A DNA stretch of 7,506 bases from Nanobdellota archaeon (lineage in GTDB: Archaea; Nanobdellota; Nanobdellia; Woesearchaeales; B3-WOES), in contig JAGLZG010000142.1 in the NCBI GenBank assembly GCA_023131705.1, forward strand, positions 1 through 7,506, given 5' to 3'. The position numbers and the translations under genes are program-made. This document shows, one piece after another, positions 1 through 4,449 of this stretch; positions within the stretch are counted from its first letter, which is position 1, and the number at the start of each line of letters is the position of its first letter. The notes below the pieces were generated by a model. It searched no databases, was not told the DNA's origin, and was given only the letters and a program-made list of their open reading frames with translations.

Positions 1-773
1 TTTGTTTCAAAAAATGCTTTTATTGTTGTATTGAACAGTTTTGTACCTGCCCACACACCAACATCATAACCTTCATGAACATCTTTATCATCTATAAGCA
101 TGAATAATATCTCATTATCATCAGCTATACAGAATCTTGAGTTATGGTCTGTATGCCTTATCTCTGCTATTTTTGATAACTCTTTTAGATGCTTAATTGT
201 ATCTTTTGTTATTGGCGCTGCTATTTTTATCTTAATGCCCCTTTCTTTTGCTCTTGATAGAGGTTTTATTAGCGCATCTTTTTTTCTTAACAAGCCTTCT
301 GTTGTTGTCATCATGATAAAAGAATGTTTAGCGTTTTTTATCATTGTTTCCATCTGGTTATAGATATTTTTTCTTCCCTTAAAATAACCAACCAAATCAG
401 TAGATTCAACCAGGTCTATGCCCTGGTTATGAAGTAAATTCAGCTCTTCAAGGATATTAGAATCTTTTATTTCATTTATTAGCATTGTTTTTTCTTCTGC
501 ATTTTCGCTTATTTTCTTTTTTACTCTTTCTATTACTTCCTCTGGAGAAACAGCAATATATTTTATTGGCTTGCCAATTTTCATTATTATAAACCCTTTT
601 TTTTCCAGGCTTTCCAGAACATCATAGGTTCTTGATCTTGGAACATTTGCTATATCAGAGAGTTCTCCTGCAGTAGAAACACCTCTACTTAGCAGAGCAG
701 TCCATAGCTTACTCTCATATGAATTTAGCCCAAAATCCTTTAATTTTGATAAAAAGTTACTCTGTAAAATCAT
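1..773 (-). CDS. TrmB-family transcriptional regulator (3' end cut by window)
   Basis: Open from ATG at 773 to the window edge (257 codons, no stop). Residues 18-76 form a TrmB-type winged helix: SYESKLWTALLS, then the recognition-helix region VPRSRTYDVLESLEKKGFI. A charged, probably coiled linker follows (about 78-105). The C-terminal half resembles the degenerate phospholipase-D-like sensor domain of TrmB proteins (FKGRKNIYNQMETMIKNAK, GIKIKIAAP, HNSRFCIADD), without a catalytic HKD pair. The visible end, GVWAGTKLFNTTIKAFFET, is typical of the last few residues of the family, so only about 5-15 codons seem to be missing. The start is supported by a GGAGGA ribosome site at 781-786. TrmB proteins usually sense sugars or other small ligands and repress or activate nearby promoters; the ligand here is unknown. 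Family call strong, target unknown. Confidence 0.9.
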   Translation of the reverse strand, partial: MILQSNFLSKLKDFGLNSYESKLWTALLSRGVSTAGELSDIANVPRSRTYDVLESLEKKGFIIMKIGKPIKYIAVSPEEVIERVKKKISENAEEKTMLINEIKDSNILEELNLLHNQGIDLVESTDLVGYFKGRKNIYNQMETMIKNAKHSFIMMTTTEGLLRKKDALIKPLSRAKERGIKIKIAAPITKDTIKHLKELSKIAEIRHTDHNSRFCIADDNEILFMLIDDKDVHEGYDVGVWAGTKLFNTTIKAFFET

Positions 774-780
774 TTTTTAT

Positions 781-786
781 TCCTCC
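781..786 (-). promoter_or_regulatory. Shine-Dalgarno site of the TrmB-like gene
   Basis: Read on the minus strand, GGAGGA lies 7 nt before the ATG at 773. It is a strong match to the anti-SD and fixes the start codon. Confidence 0.75.
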
Positions 787-840
787 ATTCAACTGTTATC
801 ACCTTAAAGAACCTCTTTTAAGCATTAAAATACTGATAGA

Positions 841-850
841 GTATATAAAT
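841..850 (-). promoter_or_regulatory. TATA box of the TrmB-like gene
   Basis: Minus-strand ATTTATATAC with a purine-rich BRE-like GAAAG just upstream (851-856). Transcription would start near 819, giving a leader of about 45 nt that contains the SD. This is an archaeal consensus match by eye. Confidence 0.6.
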
Positions 851-861
851 CTTTCTATTCT

Positions 862-880
862 GTTGCTATTTTATAGTAAC
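862..880. promoter_or_regulatory. Operator-like inverted repeat between divergent promoters
   Basis: GTTGCTAT-TTT-ATAGTAAC: 8-bp arms with one mismatch around a 3-nt spacer. It sits about 12 nt upstream of the TrmB gene's TATA/BRE and about 70 nt upstream of the plus-strand TATA at 951-960. TrmB proteins bind inverted repeats near TATA boxes, so this could be an autoregulatory site; that is inference. Confidence 0.4.
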
Positions 881-950
881 AAAAAATATATCTGGATTAA
901 TTTATAATTCAAACATTAAATACTAAAGTATATTCTGGAGTTTAGAAATC

Positions 951-960
951 TTTTTATATT
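951..960 (+). promoter_or_regulatory. TATA box driving the 985-1170 leader or small RNA
   Basis: TTTTTATATT preceded by a purine-rich GAAAT (945-949). A start about 26 nt downstream (982-986) falls exactly before the first strand of the stem proposed at 987-993. That coincidence supports a transcript beginning there. Confidence 0.5.
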
Positions 961-984
961 ATCTTTACTCCTATGTTGTATTAT

Positions 985-1130
985 GATGTGCCCAACGTTA
1001 TTTAAAGACGTACTAAAACCTTTTAAGTGGTTTGTGCTGGTTATTAGAGGGCATACTACACCAGCATTTTACATGGTTTGTTGAGAACTCAAATAAAAAA
1101 ATGGGTTCTTGAATTCTTTTGTTTTTAATG
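985..1130 (+). ncRNA. Candidate structured RNA: leader of the zinc protein gene or free-standing small RNA
   Basis: No ORF. Pairings seen by eye: P1 987-993 with 1049-1055 (7 bp with one G-U, core GCCC/GGGC); P2 995-999 with 1007-1011; P3 1016-1020 with 1029-1033; P4 1034-1041 with 1060-1067 (GUGCUGGU/ACCAGCAU, 8 bp with one G-U). The 3' strand of P1 lies in the loop of P4, so P1 and P4 together form a pseudoknot that encloses hairpins P2 and P3. A 10-bp hairpin with a U-rich tail follows (1081-1127). The order of helices did not match any riboswitch, ribozyme, RNase P, SRP or 5S RNA that I could recall. It may be a cis-regulator of the gene at 1171 or an independent RNA. Fold unverified. Confidence 0.35.
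1081..1127 (+). terminator. Terminator-like hairpin plus U-rich tract
   Basis: 1081-1090 pairs with 1103-1112 (10 bp including three G-U, core AGAAC/GUUCU) around an A-rich 12-nt loop, followed by the U-rich stretch 1114-1127. It resembles an intrinsic terminator. In archaea the U-tract is known to matter more than the hairpin, so it could end a small RNA or attenuate the downstream gene. Confidence 0.35.
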
Positions 1131-1159
1131 CCTCCTTTTGGTTTGAATTCTGGAACCCA
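1102..1159 (+). repeat. Competing hairpin (antiterminator-like) before the zinc protein
   Basis: TGGGTTC (1102-1108) pairs with GAACCCA (1153-1159), and GAATTC (1111-1116) pairs with GAATTC (1145-1150), separated by a 2x2 internal loop: 13 Watson-Crick pairs. It uses the same 3' arm (1103-1112) as the terminator-like hairpin, so the two cannot coexist. Its 28-nt loop displays CCTCC (1131-1135), the same string as the anti-SD of 16S rRNA. Confidence 0.45.
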
Positions 1160-1170
1160 GTAAAAATAAA

Positions 1171-1479
1171 ATGCAAATAAAAGAAAACTGGGATCAGAGA
1201 TGCATGGTATGTGATGAAATTATCACTAATCCAATCTGTAGCAGCTGCATAAATAAAGAGATAGAAAAATGGCTGGATGAGAAGAATATTGAACTTAATC
1301 TTTTGGGAAAAGATAATGCAAATGGGAATATAAAATGCCTAAAATGCGGAAAAAATATAGATGTTTGCATGTACTGCCACATAAAAGATATAGAAAATGA
1401 TATAATAGATAATTGTCCTGAATTATTTGGGGAATTTATAGAAATGTTTAGATTATTTAATCATACTATTTTTATTTAG
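1171..1479 (+). CDS. Small cysteine-rich zinc-binding protein, function unknown
   Basis: 102 residues. Four CxxC knuckles are visible: C11-x2-C14, C23-x2-C26, C56-x2-C59 and C66-x2-C69-H70, enough ligands for two zinc sites (one per half). Between them lies an acidic, asparagine-rich linker (about 36-54), and a short hydrophobic segment closes the protein. The ATG follows AAAAATAAA without an SD; the nearest upstream in-frame stop is at 1144, so no longer ATG start exists. The gene follows the candidate switch-like RNA and ends 38 nt before the acyltransferase gene. Such double-knuckle proteins can bind nucleic acids or partner proteins; nothing here decides which. The clustered ligands and intact frame argue for a real gene, but I do not recognise the family. 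Confidence 0.7.
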   Translation: MQIKENWDQRCMVCDEIITNPICSSCINKEIEKWLDEKNIELNLLGKDNANGNIKCLKCGKNIDVCMYCHIKDIENDIIDNCPELFGEFIEMFRLFNHTIFI

Positions 1480-1490
1480 AAATATTTTTA
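1479..1490 (+). promoter_or_regulatory. TATA box of the acyltransferase gene
   Basis: GAAATATTTTTA overlapping the stop of the zinc protein gene. A start about 26 nt on falls at 1508-1513, only 5-10 nt before the ATG at 1518, so the mRNA would be almost leaderless; no SD is present. Confidence 0.5.
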
Positions 1491-1497
1491 AAGTAGA

Positions 1498-1515
1498 CAC
1501 TATTTTAGAATAGTG
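1498..1515. promoter_or_regulatory. Perfect palindrome at the acyltransferase transcription start
   Basis: CACTATT-TTAG-AATAGTG: 7-bp perfect arms with a 4-nt centre, two bases before the ATG and over the predicted start site. This is a classic position for a repressor operator. No candidate regulator is established. Confidence 0.5.
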
Positions 1516-1517
1516 AA

Positions 1518-2261
1518 ATGGTTAGTAAGGGTTATTATTTAAAAAGACCTATAGAAAAAATATTTTATGGATTAAGTAAGATTATCTATAGATATAATGC
1601 TAAAAAATATTTTGATTTTATAGTAAGGGGAGAGGAAAATCTTCCTGAAGAATCTGCAATAATAGTTCCAAATCATTGTATATGTTTTGATGGTGGCTTG
1701 ATAACAACAAACATAAAAAAACAGATACATTATTTTGTACAATATGAAAATGTATATGATTCAAAATTTAAGATATTTTGGTGGTCGACAGGGCAAATTC
1801 CTGTGAAAGTTGATATATTATTTAATAGGGTGGCCTCAAAAAGAAGCGAAGATTATCTTGAAAGGACTAAAGATTACATTGGAATTTTTAGTGAGGGTCC
1901 TACAAAAGATCTTATTGATGAAGGAGGTAAACCAATTGAGATTAAAGACAGAATACATTATCCAAGTGCTTCATTCCTTGCTGCAAAAAATAATAAAAAG
2001 ATTATACCTATTGGTCTTTCTGTCCCTGGGGAATTTGGGGAGATGTTATGGAGTTTTAGAAAAGAAGGGGTCTCTAAAATTGATTATATTAAAGAATATG
2101 GAAGAAGAAATAAAAAAATCCCTTATTGTATAAACATTGGTCCTCCTGTAAGTATTAAAGATTGTAAATCTACTGGGGGAAAAAATAAGATAAGAGAGTT
2201 GACAGAAATTGTTAAAAGCGAGTTATGCAGATTAACCGAAGAAAACAAAAGGTTATTTTAA
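1518..2261 (+). CDS. PlsC-like (LPLAT family) acyltransferase
   Basis: 247 residues, the usual size for a 1-acylglycerol-phosphate acyltransferase-like protein. Motif I H-x4-D is NHCICFD (H53, D58), the catalytic pair. Motif II-like GQIPVKVD is at 92-99, motif III is FSEGPTKD (124-131, E126-G127), and motif IV is the IIPIGLSVPG region. The family transfers acyl groups to lysophospholipids or similar acceptors at the membrane. No clear transmembrane helix is seen; the first 35 residues are basic and aromatic and may be a membrane-associating segment. Archaeal membranes are normally ether-linked isoprenoids, so the substrate is uncertain; remodelling of host or scavenged lipids, or a non-lipid acceptor, are options. 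The gene has its own promoter and palindrome, and its last 9 bp overlap the convergent Nudix gene. Confidence 0.85.
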   Translation: MVSKGYYLKRPIEKIFYGLSKIIYRYNAKKYFDFIVRGEENLPEESAIIVPNHCICFDGGLITTNIKKQIHYFVQYENVYDSKFKIFWWSTGQIPVKVDILFNRVASKRSEDYLERTKDYIGIFSEGPTKDLIDEGGKPIEIKDRIHYPSASFLAAKNNKKIIPIGLSVPGEFGEMLWSFRKEGVSKIDYIKEYGRRNKKIPYCINIGPPVSIKDCKSTGGKNKIRELTEIVKSELCRLTEENKRLF

Positions 2262-2684
2262 CTCTTCCAGAACACATTTCAATATCTGTTTGTCATTATC
2301 CCATGTCAATTTTGACAGGGCACTTTCAGAATCTGTCCATAAGTATGTAGTATGCTCTGAATCAGATTCAGAAGGCATGTGTATGGGGATATTCATACTT
2401 GCTTCAACAAGATAAACAGAATGAATTTTTAAAATATTTTTTTTATCAGTAAATTCTTTTTTAATGCCATCTATCTTTTTTACAATCTTAAATTTCTGAA
2501 GCCCTGTTTCTTCAAATATTTCCCTTTTAAGCGCATCCAGCTCTGCTTCTCCATTTTTTATCGCTCCTTTTGGGAATTCCCACCCCTTCCAATTCTTTTT
2601 TCTTTTCAACAGCAGGAAATAGGGCTTATCCATTTTATCATAAACAACTGCTGTCACTCCTTTCATTGTGTTTTGTGCTTCCAT
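2253..2684 (-). CDS. Nudix hydrolase, Ap4A-hydrolase-like
   Basis: 143 residues. A complete Nudix box GX5EX7REUXEEXGU runs from G40 to L62 (G40, E46, R54, E55, E58, E59, G61), preceded by GWEFPKG (34-40). These residues bind the metal and the pyrophosphate. The segment TYLWTDSESALSKLTWDND near the C-terminus resembles bacterial/archaeal diadenosine tetraphosphate hydrolases (house-cleaning removal of Ap4A or capped/oxidised nucleotides), so that is the likeliest subfamily, though substrate cannot be read from sequence. The ATG at 2684 has a GATGATT weak SD-like stretch upstream and a TATA box at 2728-2735, giving a leader of about 20 nt. It overlaps the acyltransferase gene tail to tail. An internal ATG (M7) is a possible alternative start. 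Confidence 0.9.
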   Translation of the reverse strand: MEAQNTMKGVTAVVYDKMDKPYFLLLKRKKNWKGWEFPKGAIKNGEAELDALKREIFEETGLQKFKIVKKIDGIKKEFTDKKNILKIHSVYLVEASMNIPIHMPSESDSEHTTYLWTDSESALSKLTWDNDKQILKCVLEELK

Positions 2685-2727
2685 TTTTAATCATCTCTTA
2701 AGTATATGTTTTTGGATTTTTATGTGT

Positions 2728-2735
2728 TTTATAAA
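2728..2735. promoter_or_regulatory. Palindromic TATA box, Nudix promoter and possible distal tbp promoter
   Basis: TTTATAAA reads identically on both strands. On the minus strand, with GGAAAAC upstream, it places a start near 2706 for the Nudix gene. On the plus strand it would place a start near 2758, just before the G-run element at 2766-2791, giving tbp a second promoter with a leader of about 180 nt. The plus-strand use is speculative. Confidence 0.5.
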
Positions 2736-2765
2736 GTTTTCCTTAATATTAGTTTTACAGCAGGG

Positions 2766-2791
2766 ATTGGTGGGGGGTTAAATTTAATTTT
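2766..2791 (+). repeat. G-run element upstream of tbp copy 1 (shared with copy 2)
   Basis: ATTGGT, then a 6-G run, then TTAAATTTAATTTT. A very similar string lies at 4931-4957, upstream of the second tbp gene. Here ATTGG (2766-2770) can also pair with CCAAT (2792-2796), and the centre is the palindrome TTAAATTTAA (2778-2787). Confidence 0.45.
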
Positions 2792-2807
2792 CCAATAAAT
2801 CCTGTGC

Positions 2808-2833
2808 AGAATATCATAATTAAAGGATATTCT
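2808..2833. repeat. Inverted repeat in the Nudix/tbp intergenic region
   Basis: AGAATATC and GATATTCT, 8-bp perfect arms around a 10-nt AT-rich spacer, about 50 bp upstream of the proximal tbp TATA-like site. It could be an operator or a leader hairpin; AT-rich sequence makes chance repeats of this size fairly common. Confidence 0.3.
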
Positions 2834-2874
2834 CTCCAATCAAGCGAACACAGTAAGCAATTAAGGGTGAAAAA

Positions 2875-2888
2875 CCAAAACCTTTATC
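2875..2888 (+). promoter_or_regulatory. Proximal BRE/TATA-like site of tbp copy 1
   Basis: CAAAACC followed by TTTATC (2883-2888). The start would be near 2911, about 30 nt before the ATG. The TATA match is weak. Confidence 0.4.
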
Positions 2889-2932
2889 GTTAGTTATTAT
2901 CTTCTATTCTATATTATGCTTGATTTGATACT

Positions 2933-2938
2933 GGTGAT
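2933..2938 (+). promoter_or_regulatory. Shine-Dalgarno site of tbp copy 1
   Basis: GGTGAT, an exact complement of the archaeal 16S 3' end (AUCACC), 3 nt before the ATG at 2942. It fixes the start. Confidence 0.7.
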
Positions 2939-2941
2939 AAT

Positions 2942-3490
2942 ATGGCAAATATAAAAGTAGTAAATCTTGTTGTTACAACTAATTTAAAACATAAATTACA
3001 TTTAGAGAAAATTGCATCTACATTATCAAATACAGAGTATAATCCTGAGCAATTTCCTGGCTTGGTTATGAGGACAAAAGAACCAAAAACATCGGCTTTA
3101 TTGTTCACATCAGGAAGGGTTGTCTGCACAGGCGCGAAGAATCTGTCAGGTTCAAAAAAAGCCATCCATAAGATTATTGATTATCTTAAAAAAGTGAAGG
3201 TTAAAATAACAACAGAGCCAATACTTAAAATCCAAAATTTAGTTGGGGCTGGTGAGTTAGGTTTTGACCTTAATTTAAACAAACTTGCAATGAATATTCG
3301 TAATGTTGAATACGAACCAGAGCAGTTTCCGGGATTAGTATATAAAATGAAATTTCCATTTCACGCAACTTTCCTGTTATTCTCAAATGGAAAAATAGTC
3401 TGCACCGGAACAAAAAGTGAAGAAGAAATGAAAAAGTGCCTTGAACAGTTAATCAAGGATCTGAAAAAAGCTGGAAGGAAAATCAGGTGA
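2942..3490 (+). CDS. tbp: TATA-binding protein, copy 1
   Basis: 182 residues, the normal archaeal length. Two imperfect direct repeats form the saddle. Repeat 1: KVVNLVVTTNL, EYNPEQFPGLV (33-42), LLFTSGRVVCTGAK (53-66). Repeat 2: ILKIQNLVGAGELG, EYEPEQFPGLVYK (123-135), FLLFSNGKIVCTGTK (144-158). The four DNA-kinking phenylalanines are present as F38, F55, F129 and F147. It recruits TFB and RNA polymerase to TATA boxes. Relative to copy 2 it has a one-residue insertion (KFPFHATF) in repeat 2 and lacks the lysine-rich tail. The C-terminus is basic (KKAGRKIR) rather than the acidic tail of many euryarchaeal TBPs. The stop codon lies within the SD of the next gene, implying translational coupling. 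Confidence 0.97.
   Translation: MANIKVVNLVVTTNLKHKLHLEKIASTLSNTEYNPEQFPGLVMRTKEPKTSALLFTSGRVVCTGAKNLSGSKKAIHKIIDYLKKVKVKITTEPILKIQNLVGAGELGFDLNLNKLAMNIRNVEYEPEQFPGLVYKMKFPFHATFLLFSNGKIVCTGTKSEEEMKKCLEQLIKDLKKAGRKIR
3363..3415 (+). repeat. Near-identical block shared with tbp copy 2 (5527-5579)
   Basis: 51 of 53 bases match between the two tbp genes here, beginning with 31 identical bases in a row (3363-3393 and 5527-5557), while flanking coding sequence matches much less well, including at silent sites. It encodes the ATFLLFSNGKIVCTGT region. Recent gene conversion is the simplest reading. Confidence 0.65.
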
Positions 3491-3495
3491 GTATT

Positions 3496-3672
3496 ATGGA
3501 TAAACAAAAGACAAAACCCAAAAGGTATATGATATCAAAAGGGATATTGCAAAAGAATAATGTTAAAGAAGAGATTGGTCAAACAGTTACTTTTTCATTA
3601 AAGTCTGGAAAAAAGGTTTCTGCCATAATCAAGAAAATATACAATGATTTAGTTATGGTTGAGGTAATTTAA
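3496..3672 (+). CDS. Small basic protein, Sm/SH3-barrel-like, coupled to tbp
   Basis: 58 residues from the ATG at 3496. I prefer this start to the GTG at 3487 because AGGTGA (3485-3490), which overlaps the tbp stop, is then spaced 5 nt before it. The first 20 residues are basic (KQKTKPKRYM, then KGILQK). The remainder, IGQTVTFSLKSGKKVSAIIKKIYNDLVMVEVI, has the alternating strand pattern and the G-x-V-x-x-x-L-x-x-G-x-x-V spacing of a short Sm1-like or SH3-like beta barrel, but lacks a recognisable Sm2 motif. A role in RNA or DNA binding is inference from shape and charge. It sits between tbp and a membrane peptide gene, with 1 nt between its stop and the next ATG, and is almost certainly cotranscribed with them. 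Confidence 0.65.
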   Translation: MDKQKTKPKRYMISKGILQKNNVKEEIGQTVTFSLKSGKKVSAIIKKIYNDLVMVEVI

Positions 3673-3673
3673 A

Positions 3674-3775
3674 ATGAGTGATAATAGAAAATATATCATT
3701 TGGATAATTCTCGCTGTTATTGGAAGTGTCGCTTTAGCTTTTTTGGCAGTTGTGTTGGCTAAAAAGTGGGTTTAA
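3674..3775 (+). CDS. 33-residue single-pass membrane peptide
   Basis: A very short gene whose ATG lies 1 nt after the previous stop, with GAGGT (3661-3665) inside the end of the upstream gene at a good SD distance. The product starts MSDNRKY, has a hydrophobic helix from about residue 8 to 29 (IIWIILAV, then GSVALAFLAVVLA) and ends KKWV. The helix is long enough to span a membrane once, with positive charge on both sides and so no clear orientation. GxxxA-type small-residue spacing could support helix packing. Position and SD argue that it is the last gene of the tbp operon. No family recognised. Confidence 0.6.
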   Translation: MSDNRKYIIWIILAVIGSVALAFLAVVLAKKWV

Positions 3776-3840
3776 GTGAAGATATTACAATTGATGTTCA
3801 GAAATCGCAATACCTCTTAAATATTTTTATTGATAACGAA

Positions 3841-3848
3841 TATATAAA
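3841..3848 (+). promoter_or_regulatory. Strong TATA box before a GC-richer non-coding island
   Basis: TATATAAA preceded by AACGAA (BRE-like, 3835-3840). A start near 3868-3872 is predicted. No plausible protein-coding gene follows on the plus strand, so the box may serve an RNA. A minus-strand reading would run toward the tbp operon end. Confidence 0.45.
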
Positions 3849-3869
3849 TTTATTTTTTAATACATTCAA

Positions 3870-4106
3870 AACCCCCTATCCAACTAAAAGTTTTTTCTGA
3901 ATTGTATATAACATCGGAATTCCTGTTACCCGAAGTTATGACGCAGTTCGTGAGGGCTTTGATGCCCGAACGAACGAGTAATAATTTGTGAGCCGAACCG
4001 AGTTCTTTTAATGAACGAGGGAACCCCTCCAATAAATCGAGCGTTAGCGAGAGTATATTTTAAGACAAAGAGGCACGTTATTATAGATTACTGCGAAGCA
4101 GGGTAA
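3870..4106 (+). other. Gene-free, GC-richer hairpin-rich island (candidate RNA or dispersed repeat)
   Basis: Between the tbp operon and the winged-helix gene I see no convincing ORF. From about 3910 to 4105 the sequence is clearly GC-richer than its surroundings. Structures visible: 3946-3950/3971-3975 with 3954-3957/3964-3967 (GTTCG and GGGC arms, 3x3 internal loop, 6-nt loop); GAGGG-AAC-CCCTC (4017-4029); CTGC-GAA-GCAG (4091-4101), containing the very stable GCGAAGC mini-hairpin; palindrome GGAATTCC (3916-3923). GAACGAG occurs twice (3972, 4013), and the pattern GAGCnnnnSCGAG occurs as GAGCCGAACCGAG (about 3990) and GAGCGTTAGCGAG (about 4039). It may be a small RNA behind the TATA at 3841 or a member of a genomic repeat family. 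Confidence 0.3.
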
Positions 4107-4130
4107 AGTTATGTAGGAATCTGGGGCTAA

Positions 4131-4385
4131 CTATCTGTTCTTATTTATCCACTTTAACCCTTCTTCTGTAATTTTGCATGTCTTATAGGGTTTTTTATTC
4201 TTAGGATGAGAGTCATATTGAATAATTTTTACAAAACCCAATGATTCTAAGTCTTTTACTTGTCTTTTTATAGTTTCAAAATTACTATCAACTTTGCTTT
4301 CTATCTTTCTGACAGAAACCTCAGTTTTTTGTTTAAGTAGTGTTAAAATCTCTTTCCTGATGCTTATAGCATTTCTTCTTACCAT
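4131..4385 (-). CDS. Winged-helix DNA-binding regulator (84 residues)
   Basis: I place the start at the ATG at 4385, not at an upstream TTG at 4403, because the TATA box at 4407-4416 predicts transcription from about 4385, so the mRNA is probably leaderless. The product is one compact winged helix: RKEILTLLKQK (helix 1), VSVRKIESKV (helix 2), NFETIKRQVKDLESLGFVKII (recognition helix and wing start), then SHPKNKKPYKTCKITEEGLKWI (wing and last helix). This is the layout of MarR/ArsR-like or PadR-like archaeal regulators, too short to carry a ligand domain. It is divergent from a 51-residue gene and shares one TATA box with it, so it probably controls that gene and itself. DNA binding well supported; targets inferred. 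Confidence 0.8.
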   Translation of the reverse strand: MVRRNAISIRKEILTLLKQKTEVSVRKIESKVDSNFETIKRQVKDLESLGFVKIIQYDSHPKNKKPYKTCKITEEGLKWINKNR

Positions 4386-4402
4386 GCTACTAGAAAATAG
4401 CA
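4385..4402. promoter_or_regulatory. Operator-like repeat at the winged-helix start codon
   Basis: TGCTA-8 nt-TAGCA covering the start of the minus-strand gene. A further GTAGCA at 4434-4439, next to the start region of the divergent gene, is an inverted copy of TGCTAC (4385-4390). The two half-sites flank the shared TATA box symmetrically, as expected for a regulator controlling both directions. Confidence 0.4.
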
Positions 4403-4406
4403 AGTT

Positions 4407-4416
4407 TTATATATAA
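4407..4416. promoter_or_regulatory. Palindromic bidirectional TATA box
   Basis: TTATATATAA is self-complementary. It predicts starts near 4385 on the minus strand (leaderless winged-helix gene) and near 4438 on the plus strand (about 12 nt before the ATG at 4450). Confidence 0.6.
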
Positions 4417-4449
4417 GTTAATGCAACGTATTGGTAGCAGGTAACTCCA

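Noticed and set aside
100..363. Plus-strand ORF of 87 codons, and another at 719-907
   Set aside because: Both lie largely opposite the clearly coding TrmB-like gene or in its promoter region; hydrophobic low-complexity translations typical of antisense shadows.
985..1160. tRNA, 5S rRNA, RNase P, SRP or known riboswitch
   Set aside because: No T-loop GGTTCRA, no RNase P or SRP signature strings and no known aptamer core were seen; helix order also differs from HDV-like ribozymes.
3487..3495. GTG at 3487 as start of the 58-residue protein
   Set aside because: It would overlap the tbp stop and its own SD; the ATG at 3496 has ideal SD spacing.
3850..4032. Minus-strand 60-codon ORF in the GC-richer island
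   Set aside because: No SD or TATA at its start, no recognisable domain, and it covers palindromic and repeated motifs better explained as RNA or repeat. Kept only as a remote possibility.
4011..4106. Plus-strand 31-codon ORF (MNEGTPPINRALARVYF...)
   Set aside because: Too short, no SD, made of the same short repeats as the island.
4386..4403. TTG at 4403 as start of the winged-helix gene
   Set aside because: It lies upstream of the predicted transcription start; the ATG at 4385 coincides with that start and begins the conserved-looking fold.
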